Assembly (NCBI GenBank): GCA_025057595.1 | Contig: JANXBK010000003.1 | Location: forward strand, 62,001 to 126,000 | From: Thermodesulfovibrio sp. | Lineage (GTDB): Bacteria > Nitrospirota > Thermodesulfovibrionia > Thermodesulfovibrionales > Thermodesulfovibrionaceae | Direction: 5' to 3' | Length of the DNA stretch: 64,000 nt | Shown: in pieces, positions 53,954-62,035 of the stretch | How the letters are laid out: every line of letters begins with the position of its first letter | Position numbering within the stretch: the stretch's first letter is position 1 | Program-made: the position numbers and the translations under genes | The notes under the pieces: model-generated | The model's database searches: none | Seen by the model: only the letters and a program-made list of their open reading frames with translations | Told to the model about the DNA's origin: nothing

Positions 53954-55060
53954 AAAGGCTCCTATGCCACCATACTGGATTAATCTTGCTCTGTCGGTTT
54001 CATCCTTTACCACTTCTATTAATGCTGCTTGCTCTACTGCCATCTGAGTTGCTTTCTCAAATAAATTATCAATCTTTATTACGCAATGTCCACACTCCAT
54101 ACAGCATTCAACAGGCTGAGTAGTTGCAAATCCGCAGTTTGCACAGACAAATCCATCAACTTTATAATCTTTTGCAACAACAAGCTTCATAACTCTTTTG
54201 TCTCTCAAATACTTAAGAACATCATCAACTCCCAAGACTGCATTATCATTTTTTAATGAACGAGTAATAAGCTCCGAGACCGTTTTGCTTTCCTTAGACT
54301 TTTCATACTCTTCAATAATTGGTAAAACCTTCTCTAAAACCTCTTCTTTTGAGGCATATTTTTCAATGTATGTTCTTGCTACAATTTTCTGCTCTATTTC
54401 AGCAGGAATTATATCCATAAGCTCTGAAATTGCTTCATCTGGACCGGCAATAATTAATCTTCTTATATCTTTATCCTTTAGAAAATCTCCAAATTTATCA
54501 AGAACATCTTTAAGATGAATCTTTACATGATAATCAATATGTCTTTCATAACGCTTTTCAGCCAGTGCAAACCATCCTCCTTTTTTATGTTTTCCTGGAA
54601 CATCTTCATGATGAAGCATGCCGTACTCTTCAATATCCCCTAAGAATACTAAAAAAACTCTTGCTGTACGTTTGTCCACAAGAAGAACACCATATTTCTG
54701 ATAGTTATCAAGTAAATCAAAAAGGGGAGTTGTATAGGGAGTTTTATCAACTATAAGTTCATCTTTAAGATCTACATTTAAATCATATCGGAGCCATAAA
54801 TTATTTTTACTACTGCTATATATTACTAAAGATCTTTTAAAAGACTCCCTTTCTGTCTGAAGAAAGCTTTCAATCTTATCAAAATCTTCTTTACACCTTG
54901 TATATTTTTCTTCTGATAAAGCCTTAACAAGGCTTTTAAACTTTGAAAGATATGCTTGTTTTTTTCTTTCTTGAGGAGAAACATTCAAAAATAAACTGAC
55001 TACATAGCTGTCAGTAAAAGAAAACTTTTCAAGTTTTTCAACATCTTTTCTTTCAAACAT
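53942..55060 (-). CDS. Bacterial eRF1-like (Vms1/baeRF-type) protein
   Basis: Relatives of eukaryotic/archaeal release factor 1 in bacteria are linked to ribosome rescue and peptidyl-tRNA hydrolysis. The 372 residues have an eRF1-type middle domain with HKKGGWFALAEKRYERHI (Gly161-Gly162) where the catalytic loop lies, and a C-terminal eRF1 domain 3-like part with a zinc ribbon (Cys306, Cys309, Cys319/320, Cys323, Cys326) and a typical GGIGAFLRF end. Family loops usually read GGWSQxRxxRH; the glutamine is missing here. It lies convergent to uvrA (12-base overlap) and overlaps the upstream permease gene by 8 bases. Substrate unknown. Confidence 0.82.
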   Translation of the reverse strand: MFERKDVEKLEKFSFTDSYVVSLFLNVSPQERKKQAYLSKFKSLVKALSEEKYTRCKEDFDKIESFLQTERESFKRSLVIYSSSKNNLWLRYDLNVDLKDELIVDKTPYTTPLFDLLDNYQKYGVLLVDKRTARVFLVFLGDIEEYGMLHHEDVPGKHKKGGWFALAEKRYERHIDYHVKIHLKDVLDKFGDFLKDKDIRRLIIAGPDEAISELMDIIPAEIEQKIVARTYIEKYASKEEVLEKVLPIIEEYEKSKESKTVSELITRSLKNDNAVLGVDDVLKYLRDKRVMKLVVAKDYKVDGFVCANCGFATTQPVECCMECGHCVIKIDNLFEKATQMAVEQAALIEVVKDETDRARLIQYGGIGAFLRF

Positions 55061-56126
55061 GTGCTGTACCTCCTATATAGTTTTTAAGAATCTCAAGGAA
55101 TAAAACAAAAAGGCTGAATACGAGAGGTCCTATTATAAAACCTATAATTCCAAAAAACTTTATTCCTCCAAGCACAGAAAGAAAAATAAAGATTAAAGGT
55201 AGATCAACTCTGCCTTTTATTATTAATGGTTTAAGAATATTATCAATACTGCTTATGAGTAAAACACCGACTAATAAAAGGATAATTCCTTTCAAAATAT
55301 AGCCTTTAACAAAAAGATAGACAGTAAAAGGTCCCCATACAGAAAAGGCTCCAAGTAGAGGAATAAAAGATGCCACTGCAGTAGCAAATCCCCATAAGGT
55401 AGCTGAAGGGATATTGAGAAAGTAAAAAGTTAATCCAAGAAGGCTTCCTTGGATCATTGCCACAAAAACTCCACCATAAAAAGTAGTGTATATTATATTT
55501 TTTATCTGATTTCTTATATGGATTTTATCTGCCTCTGAAAAAGGTAAAAACTCAGCAATTTTTTTTACAAAAATATCCCCATCCTTCAAAAAGAAAAAAG
55601 CAATAAAAAAGGTCAGAACAACATTAATAGCAAAAGATATAAAACTTCCAACTCCGTGAGCAACTCTTAACACTCCTTCTTTCATTAAATTTGATATTTC
55701 TCTTGTAATAATTGACTCAAACTCAGTAACATCTCCACCAGTAAGAGAGATAAGTTTATGAATAATTTTATAAAGTATTGGATGAGAAGTGATATTTGTT
55801 ATAAGCTCTTTAAAATCAACTCTTTTAGCTACTTCAGTTGCTTCAACTGCAATTTGATAGGAAATATAAAAAAAAGGCAGTGTAAACAGTAAAATAACTA
55901 AAATCACCGTAACTGCCGCAGCAACTCCTTTGTATTTCACTAACTTTACTAAAAATTCATGTACGGGATAGAAAACCATAGCAATTACAATAGCCCAACC
56001 AGCAGATACGAAAAAAGATTTAAGAATCTGATAGTTTAAGTAACCCAGTACTCCTATAAAAAAGAGAAGTATCCAAATATAAAAAGTTCTCTCCAACGAA
56101 AGTTTATATTTTTTTGAAGGACTCAT
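55053..56126 (-). CDS. AI-2E family (UPF0118/PerM) membrane transporter
   Basis: The family includes TqsA-type exporters and Na+/H+ antiporter-like proteins; substrate here is unknown. The 357 residues hold about eight membrane helices with the family arrangement: two N-terminal helices (about 13-32, 34-53), a soluble segment of about 75 residues (TEFESIITREISNLMKEG), and a C-terminal helix set with the conserved GFIIGPLVF-like end. Gene overlap with the eRF1-like gene suggests cotranscription. Confidence 0.9.
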   Translation of the reverse strand: MSPSKKYKLSLERTFYIWILLFFIGVLGYLNYQILKSFFVSAGWAIVIAMVFYPVHEFLVKLVKYKGVAAAVTVILVILLFTLPFFYISYQIAVEATEVAKRVDFKELITNITSHPILYKIIHKLISLTGGDVTEFESIITREISNLMKEGVLRVAHGVGSFISFAINVVLTFFIAFFFLKDGDIFVKKIAEFLPFSEADKIHIRNQIKNIIYTTFYGGVFVAMIQGSLLGLTFYFLNIPSATLWGFATAVASFIPLLGAFSVWGPFTVYLFVKGYILKGIILLLVGVLLISSIDNILKPLIIKGRVDLPLIFIFLSVLGGIKFFGIIGFIIGPLVFSLFVLFLEILKNYIGGTAHV

Positions 56127-56201
56127 ATTTTATTTTACACTATAAAACTAAAAACTCAAGGAATTGCTTTCAGAAAATAAAGTTTGATATATTATCTATA
56201 C

Positions 56202-56275
56202 GGCGGCGTAGCTCAGCTGGTCAGAGCAGACGGCTCATATCCGTCGTGTCAGGGGTTCGAATCCCTTCGCCGCCA
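56202..56275 (+). tRNA. tRNA-Met (anticodon CAT), probably elongator
   Basis: Acceptor stem GGCGGCG/CGCCGCC, anticodon stem GACGG/CCGTC with loop CTCATAT, T-loop TTCGAAT, discriminator A, no encoded CCA. The initiator-specific three G-C pairs of the anticodon stem and mismatched first pair are absent. An isoleucine tRNA with a modified C34 cannot be fully excluded. Confidence 0.85.
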
Positions 56276-56300
56276 TATTTTAAACTAACTTTAATTTTCC

Positions 56301-56329
56301 TTGACAAATAAATTTATTTAAATTAAAAT
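56301..56329 (+). promoter_or_regulatory. Strong sigma70-type promoter for the Spy-like gene
   Basis: TTGACA (56301-56306), exactly 17-base spacer, TAAAAT (56324-56329). The -10 ends 7 bases before the ATG at 56337, so the message would start at or next to the A of the start codon. Confidence 0.6.
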
Positions 56330-56336
56330 TTTGACA

Positions 56337-56744
56337 ATGTCAAATATATTAAAAATTTTTTATCTAATATTAATAATACTTTTCATAGTAGCTTCTTCAC
56401 ATGCTCAAGAAACTAAAAAGGAAAAAATATTTAAAAATATACTTGATTTCAAAAATGAACTTCAATTGACAAAAGACCAAATAGAAGACATTAAAGAAAT
56501 AACAGATGAATTCAAACTAAAAGAATCTAAAATTTCAAAAGAAATTCAAACTCACGAAGCAAAATTAAAAGAGCTCCTTTATAAAGAAGGAGATATAATT
56601 GAAATAATAAAGGAGATAAGAGAAATCTACAAACTAAAGGGAGAGCTTATTGTAGAGGAGTTTTTGACTGCAAGAAAAATTGATGCGATACTAACTGCTG
56701 AGCAGAAGAAAAAATGGAAAGAGATAAGAGATAAAAAATTCTGA
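56337..56744 (+). CDS. Small periplasmic Spy/CpxP-like (LTxxQ) protein
   Basis: Proteins of this type are periplasmic helical hairpin chaperones or metal-stress sensors. From the ATG the protein is 135 residues, with a signal peptide (about 1-23, LIILFIVASSHA then QE) and a helical mature part with two LTxxQ motifs (LTKDQ near 44, LTAEQ near 120), the family hallmark. The frame could begin at a TTG six bases upstream, but the promoter places transcription start at the ATG. It stands alone between tRNA-Met and the convergent acs cluster. Confidence 0.75.
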   Translation: MSNILKIFYLILIILFIVASSHAQETKKEKIFKNILDFKNELQLTKDQIEDIKEITDEFKLKESKISKEIQTHEAKLKELLYKEGDIIEIIKEIREIYKLKGELIVEEFLTARKIDAILTAEQKKKWKEIRDKKF

Positions 56745-56775
56745 AAAAATTATTCTCTAATCTCTATTATGCTTT

Positions 56776-58923
56776 TTATTTTATTATTGGCTCCATCTCA
56801 ATTGCAGGATGCTTAACCTTAGTGAGAAAACTAACAAGACATTCCACATCCTCACACACTGTTTCATCTGCAATTTTTTCAATTAAATCTGGAACTCCTT
56901 CCTCCTCTGCTCTTCTCTGCAGACTCTCTTTTATTCTATCTTTCAACTCCTTTGGCATCCAGACAACTCTCTTTAAGCCTCCCTCTCCTTTAAGAAACTT
57001 CTTTGAAGTGATGTAATTTATACCAACTCCCATAAATCCCGGAGTTTGCACACCTCCGCCTATCATTCCTGCAATCGTGGAAAACTTCATCCCTATAGGT
57101 GTCATGCCATTGTATCCGCGATTTACAATCATTACACCGTTTGCTTCAGGTACTACTGCAACAATGCATTCAAAACAACCACAGGAAGTCATAGGATTTT
57201 CCATTATTGAATAAAGATTTACTGTTTTAATCTCACCTCCTGAATGCCTTTTAACATATTCATCAACTCCGCTATATCTTCCATAAACAGGATCAATTAG
57301 CTCACCTTTCTGCACTGGCTGATTTCCTCCTGTTGGTTCGATCTCATAAGCTGCTTTTGCATCAAGCCAACTAAAGGCTCCGCAAAGCCCTGATCGTTCG
57401 GGAGTAATCACACATACATGTTTTGGTGCAAAGCTTTGACAGAGTAAACAGGAGTAAAACTCGCTTACTTCCTCATCTGTAAGTCGAGCGACTCTTAAAT
57501 CTCTCTGTTTATAATCTTGGCGTGCCTTTTCTCTTAAAGCTAAAACATCTTCTTCATCAACATAAAGTAAAACCTCAACTTTATCAACAATACTGCGAAA
57601 TCTTGCTTTTGTCATGGTCATTATGATTAAACCAATATGCTCAAGAGTTATTCCTGCTTCTTTAGCTTTTTTACTTACTCTTATCCAGTTTATGTCTCTC
57701 TGACCTATATGCCAAAGTCCTTCTGCCTCATTTATAAATGTATGAATCTGTCGCTCTATTACTGGCTCAAAATCCTTCTGCATCTTTCTACCTGCTACAT
57801 TCACAACTATTCCAAGTGGCATACTGCCACCTTGCTCATAGCGTTTATTTGGATCAGTGCCTATTATCTCAACTTTTTCGTCTTCAATCTCTTTCAACTC
57901 CTTCATCCTTACCCACTCAAATGCAGGTGTTCTTTGTCCTCCAAACTCTATGAACGTGTCTTCTTTTCTTATTCTTTCACCCTCAAAAGCTGGACCATAA
58001 GCTACAGGAATTGGAGGCTTTTCAACAATTATTTTTAATCCTCTAGTCTCAATTGCTTTTTTTATAATCTTTGAGTAATCTGTCTCAGATGTTAAAAGAG
58101 GATAATCAGCGATCTCAGATATGAAAATATCTGGAAGGCTTTGGTCAGTTATTACAGGAATTGCAAAAACTACAGCACCAAGGGCAACTGCTACTGCTTT
58201 TTCATCAAGGCTACCAAAGGCAATAACAAAAGCATTCACTCTTTCTCTTACATAATCAATAATTGCATCTTTATCACCAGCACTCTGGCCCCCAAATATT
58301 AAAGAAGCCCTTACTGCCCAATCAATGACATAAACAGTATGTTCTATCTTTGTTCCTACAGGAACAACATATGCCTCAAAGCCGTATCTTTCACCTGTTT
58401 TCAGAAACTCTTCTGCCACAGAGCCTACAAGAAATGTAAGAATCCTTTTTCGCTGAAGCTCTTTCACTATTGGTAAAAGTTTCTCTCTGTCAATACTTCC
58501 AACTAAAACTGCTACTGCAGGAATTCTACCATCAACAAGCTGAACGCCTAAAGTTCTCTGAATTGTATCTCCTAAAAATCCATAGAAAGTAAAATTCTTA
58601 CTTTTTTCTGGTTCTTGTCCATTTATGTATTTTAAAGTAAGATTAATCTCTGAAAGATAAAGATAGCTTAGGGCTAAGCTGACAAAATCAGGTGATTGAA
58701 TAAATCTTTTTTTTACCTTTTCAGAAAAATTTCTAAGCTCTGAAAGCTCTATTATTTTTATACCTTCGAGAGCATAGATTAAGGGTAATCCATAAGCTGT
58801 ATCTGGAAGTTCAAAATACAAGACTTCGCCTTTTTCTGTTAAAATTTTATCTAAATTTTCTACTGTTTCCCTTAATAAATCCTCAAATGCTTTCCTAGTG
58901 ATTTCAACTAACTGCTTTATCAA
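56776..58923 (-). CDS. acsB: Acetyl-CoA synthase (CODH/ACS beta subunit) AcsB
   Basis: AcsB condenses CO, a corrinoid-bound methyl group and CoA into acetyl-CoA at the nickel A-cluster. The 715 residues are the full bacterial form, with the N-terminal CODH-contacting domain that archaeal CdhC lacks. Six cluster cysteines are visible at 492, 495, 504, 514, 581 and 583. Their spacing (3, 9, 10, 67, 2) equals that of Moorella AcsB cysteines 506, 509, 518, 528, 595 and 597, and the CGC motif binds the distal nickel. It overlaps acsC by 4 bases. The CO dehydrogenase subunit gene is not adjacent. Confidence 0.97.
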   Translation of the reverse strand: MIKQLVEITRKAFEDLLRETVENLDKILTEKGEVLYFELPDTAYGLPLIYALEGIKIIELSELRNFSEKVKKRFIQSPDFVSLALSYLYLSEINLTLKYINGQEPEKSKNFTFYGFLGDTIQRTLGVQLVDGRIPAVAVLVGSIDREKLLPIVKELQRKRILTFLVGSVAEEFLKTGERYGFEAYVVPVGTKIEHTVYVIDWAVRASLIFGGQSAGDKDAIIDYVRERVNAFVIAFGSLDEKAVAVALGAVVFAIPVITDQSLPDIFISEIADYPLLTSETDYSKIIKKAIETRGLKIIVEKPPIPVAYGPAFEGERIRKEDTFIEFGGQRTPAFEWVRMKELKEIEDEKVEIIGTDPNKRYEQGGSMPLGIVVNVAGRKMQKDFEPVIERQIHTFINEAEGLWHIGQRDINWIRVSKKAKEAGITLEHIGLIIMTMTKARFRSIVDKVEVLLYVDEEDVLALREKARQDYKQRDLRVARLTDEEVSEFYSCLLCQSFAPKHVCVITPERSGLCGAFSWLDAKAAYEIEPTGGNQPVQKGELIDPVYGRYSGVDEYVKRHSGGEIKTVNLYSIMENPMTSCGCFECIVAVVPEANGVMIVNRGYNGMTPIGMKFSTIAGMIGGGVQTPGFMGVGINYITSKKFLKGEGGLKRVVWMPKELKDRIKESLQRRAEEEGVPDLIEKIADETVCEDVECLVSFLTKVKHPAIEMEPIIK

Positions 58924-60263
58924 TGTTTACTCCTTATGTAGTTTCTTAAGAATGTAGGAATTCCACTTGCTTCTTTTGGTCCTACAATAACTTTCCAACC
59001 AGGAAGTTTATCTTCTATCGCTGCTTTAAGCATGGCAACATATCCCGGAATTATAAGCTCTCGGTTATTCAGTTTTTTTTCAACTTCACTTTCTTTAATA
59101 AACTGAGCAATTCTACTGGCAGAAAACTTACCTGCTGCCCATGCTGTAAGAACACTTAATCCATCACAATCCATTATAGCAAGCCATGTAGGTACTTTGC
59201 TATTTTCAATCTCGCTTTTCACAAGAAAGTAAGTTAGTGCAAAGTTTGTTGTGATAATCAAAGGACTATTACCATCGGGATTGCCAACTTTATATATATC
59301 TTGCCTTACCTGCATAGGAATCTGAGGATCTGAGTAAATGTTTTGTCTTAATGTAAAAAGTATTAGATTTTTCCATTTTAGAATGCTACTGAGTACAACA
59401 ATTGAAGAATACTTCAAAATACCTACAGATGCCATAACAGTCTCATAAAACTCATCATCTCTATTTGCAAAAGTTATAATAGGATATCCCAATGCTTTTA
59501 CACCTTTAAGTGCTGCCCTTCTTATAATGGTGTTATCTCTTAAAAGTTCTGCAGCTGTTTGTGGTTGAGTATCAATAACTAAATCTTCAACTCCTTTTGT
59601 CCTTAAAGTTTCAGTAATAAAGAAAACTTTCTCAACTCCCTTTGCAATAACCCCAACAGGAACATTGTATCTTTTGGCAATCTCTGCTATATCTGAAAAA
59701 TTTTCCTCTGTTGCACCATAAAGAATTGGCCTTCCATTTTTAAATCCCTCAAGCACATAAGAGGCAATCTTCGGAGAGCTTATTCCAAATATTAATGGAA
59801 TCTGAGAAGCCTTATTTCTTATTTTTTCTAAAGCTCTACTGAAAACCTCTAAATTACCTGACTCATTTTTTAAAAATATAGCATCAATTTTAAGTATTTG
59901 TTCAACTCTTTCAATTTGAGAGTTTAAAACCTCATCTACTTTTTTATCTATATTTTCATCTACATCACTTATCTGAAGAGCTAAGACTGTTGGATTATAA
60001 AACTTCTTTTCATGTCTAAATAAAACTGTTTCATCCCCGATTTTTATTCTTTGATTTTCAGAGCCAAACTCAAATCCTTTTATTGGTGGGGTAGCTGCTT
60101 CTTTTAGTTTTGTTTTCACCTCTTCTGATACATCTGGACATTGTTCAATCTGAACTTGTCCCTGAGCAACCTTCATTGCAAAAGCAAGACAAGTAGGAAA
60201 TCCACATTTTTTACAGTTTGTCTTTGGTAGTAACTTAAAGATCTCTATCCCTGTAAGTGCCAT
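58920..60263 (-). CDS. acsC: Corrinoid iron-sulfur protein large subunit AcsC
   Basis: AcsC carries the 4Fe-4S cluster that reactivates the cobalamin and, with AcsD, shuttles the methyl group from AcsE to AcsB. The 447 residues start with the cluster domain: Cys17, Cys20, Cys25 and Cys42 (NCKKCGFPTC ... QCPD), then a TIM-barrel and the C-terminal cobalamin-binding domain (about 325-447). Length agrees with Moorella AcsC (446). The stop overlaps the acsB start and the gene lies 1 base after acsD. Confidence 0.96.
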   Translation of the reverse strand: MALTGIEIFKLLPKTNCKKCGFPTCLAFAMKVAQGQVQIEQCPDVSEEVKTKLKEAATPPIKGFEFGSENQRIKIGDETVLFRHEKKFYNPTVLALQISDVDENIDKKVDEVLNSQIERVEQILKIDAIFLKNESGNLEVFSRALEKIRNKASQIPLIFGISSPKIASYVLEGFKNGRPILYGATEENFSDIAEIAKRYNVPVGVIAKGVEKVFFITETLRTKGVEDLVIDTQPQTAAELLRDNTIIRRAALKGVKALGYPIITFANRDDEFYETVMASVGILKYSSIVVLSSILKWKNLILFTLRQNIYSDPQIPMQVRQDIYKVGNPDGNSPLIITTNFALTYFLVKSEIENSKVPTWLAIMDCDGLSVLTAWAAGKFSASRIAQFIKESEVEKKLNNRELIIPGYVAMLKAAIEDKLPGWKVIVGPKEASGIPTFLRNYIRSKH

Positions 60264-60264
60264 C

Positions 60265-61215
60265 CTACTGTCTTAGAGAAAATAAATCATCAATAAATCT
60301 CTCTGTTACTCTTATAGCATCTGGATGTCTCATAACTATTAACTCTGCACCAGAAAGTAAAAACGAGCAAGCTGTTATAGCTTCCCACATAAAAGACCTC
60401 TCATAGAGACTTCCCCACTGTGGTACATCCTCTTCAGATGCTTGAGCCTCCTTTGTTTTCCAAACATAAAATCCAACATCTGCAAACAGAGGGCTACAAA
60501 GCATACTGTCTTGCTGAACAAGTCCGGCAATTCTTATTCTTTCCATAACAGAGTAGGTATACTCAAAGCCATATCCTAAGGCCGAACACATTGGATCTAT
60601 AATTATTTTTTCTTTTGGAAAACCTATTTGAGTAATAAGTATGTTAAGTTGTTTAGCTAAATTAACATCAAGCTCTGACATGGCAATAAGGCTGTGTCCT
60701 GCTGCCATTGCAGAAGCTGCAATGGTTTTATAGTTTCCCTCTTGAGCTTTTCCGACAATGCAGTTGTATCCTCTTGAGACATCTGCTACAACTGGTAAGA
60801 CCTCTGCATCTTTTTCAATATGATTACTTCCAAGAATAATCAGAGGTAGATCTACTTCAGTAAGAAACTTTCTTAATCTGTCTGCAACTTCCTCTGGTTT
60901 TGAGTCTTTGCTGTCAGGATGAATACTCATTAGTCTTACTGTAATTGCCTTTGCTCCCAAAGCCTCACAAAATCTTGCCCATCGTATAGGATCATCCCAA
61001 ACAGATGAATAAATTTTAGCAAGCTCTTGTGGATAATCCTCAGGTTTTGTATCTTGAATCTCAAAAGCAATCAAAGGCTTGTTGGGAAAATCTCCTTCAA
61101 AAAAATGCATTGGTAAAGCAGTCTCTCCACCTAATCTTGCAATTTTATCTTTTCCAAATACAATCTCAGGAATTCTACCTGTATATATTTCCTTTGGTAT
61201 TATAAAACTCACCAA
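60265..61215 (-). CDS. acsD: Corrinoid iron-sulfur protein small subunit AcsD
   Basis: AcsD pairs with AcsC and helps hold the cobalamin. The 316 residues form a TIM-barrel-type protein with family segments ETALPMHFFEGDFPNKP, IILGSNHIEKDAEVLP, DPMCSALGYGFEYTYSVMER, and AVLLSGA-like ACSFLLSGAELIVMRHPDA. Length fits the family. It lies 5 bases after acsE. Confidence 0.96.
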   Translation of the reverse strand: MVSFIIPKEIYTGRIPEIVFGKDKIARLGGETALPMHFFEGDFPNKPLIAFEIQDTKPEDYPQELAKIYSSVWDDPIRWARFCEALGAKAITVRLMSIHPDSKDSKPEEVADRLRKFLTEVDLPLIILGSNHIEKDAEVLPVVADVSRGYNCIVGKAQEGNYKTIAASAMAAGHSLIAMSELDVNLAKQLNILITQIGFPKEKIIIDPMCSALGYGFEYTYSVMERIRIAGLVQQDSMLCSPLFADVGFYVWKTKEAQASEEDVPQWGSLYERSFMWEAITACSFLLSGAELIVMRHPDAIRVTERFIDDLFSLRQ

Positions 61216-61220
61216 CTACC

Positions 61221-62003
61221 TCAAATCTCAAGATATGAGTGAGCATAAAGAGTTTTACCTGTTATCACATTTATTGTCTTTATCACTTCAATAACTTCTG
61301 CTGGATTTACTATTGCTGCTGAGACTCCCTCATACATCAATAAGGCAAGATAGTATCTATTAATAATTGGTCTTATATGTTTAGGGCATCCGTTTGACAA
61401 ATTACTTAATCCAACGACTGTTTTCATTGGAGGATCGTTAAGCTCCTGAAAAAGTCTAATCGCCCTTAAAACCTCCTTTGCTTGACTTTGTGATGTTGAT
61501 ATCTGCATAACAAGTGGGTCAAGATAAATATCTTCAAGAGAAATTCCAAATTCGGAGGCTTTCTCTATAAGCTGAACAGCTATCTCTACCCTTTCTTCTG
61601 CATTTGCTGGAAGGCCCCTTTTACCAACAGTAAGAGCAATTACAGGAGCATTGTATTTTGCTGCTAATTCAAACATAATGAATCTATCAGGATCTAATGA
61701 AGTTGAATTAATAAGAGGTTTTCCCCATTGATTATTGTGAACTCTTAGCCCTGCTTCCATTGCTTTGGGATTTGTTGTATCAAGTGATACAGGAAGTGGA
61801 ACAGCTTCTTGAATTGTGGTAACCATCCACTCCATGAGTCTTTCACCATCCTCTTCAGCTGGGCCTATGTTTGCTTCTATCATATGTGCACCAGCTTGCC
61901 ATTGCTCAAAAGCAATCTGCTGAATAGGTAGTTTATCTCTCATTTGTATTGCCTCTCTTACCCTTTTTGAAATAATACTTAATCTTTCACCAATTACAAG
62001 CAT
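61221..62003 (-). CDS. acsE: Methyltetrahydrofolate:corrinoid iron-sulfur protein methyltransferase AcsE
   Basis: AcsE transfers the methyl group of 5-methyl-THF to the corrinoid protein AcsCD. The 260-residue TIM barrel has the pterin-binding features: GERLSIISKRVREAI at the start, EANIGPAEEDGERLMEW near 44, LDTTNPKAMEAGL near 79, LINSTSLDPDRF near 96, and VVGLSNLSNGCPKHIRP near 197. A GGAGG Shine-Dalgarno precedes it. Gene order E-D-C-B is on the minus strand, with a GGDEF-domain gene 32 bases upstream. Confidence 0.96.
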   Translation of the reverse strand: MLVIGERLSIISKRVREAIQMRDKLPIQQIAFEQWQAGAHMIEANIGPAEEDGERLMEWMVTTIQEAVPLPVSLDTTNPKAMEAGLRVHNNQWGKPLINSTSLDPDRFIMFELAAKYNAPVIALTVGKRGLPANAEERVEIAVQLIEKASEFGISLEDIYLDPLVMQISTSQSQAKEVLRAIRLFQELNDPPMKTVVGLSNLSNGCPKHIRPIINRYYLALLMYEGVSAAIVNPAEVIEVIKTINVITGKTLYAHSYLEI

Positions 62004-62035
62004 TGTGAACCTCCAGTAGTAAAAGATTTTAACAT

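Noticed and set aside
57637-58038. Plus-strand 133-codon frame antisense to acsB
   Set aside because: The translation is rich in Leu, Tyr, Ser and Cys, as expected from the complement of a coding region; no Shine-Dalgarno or homology was seen.
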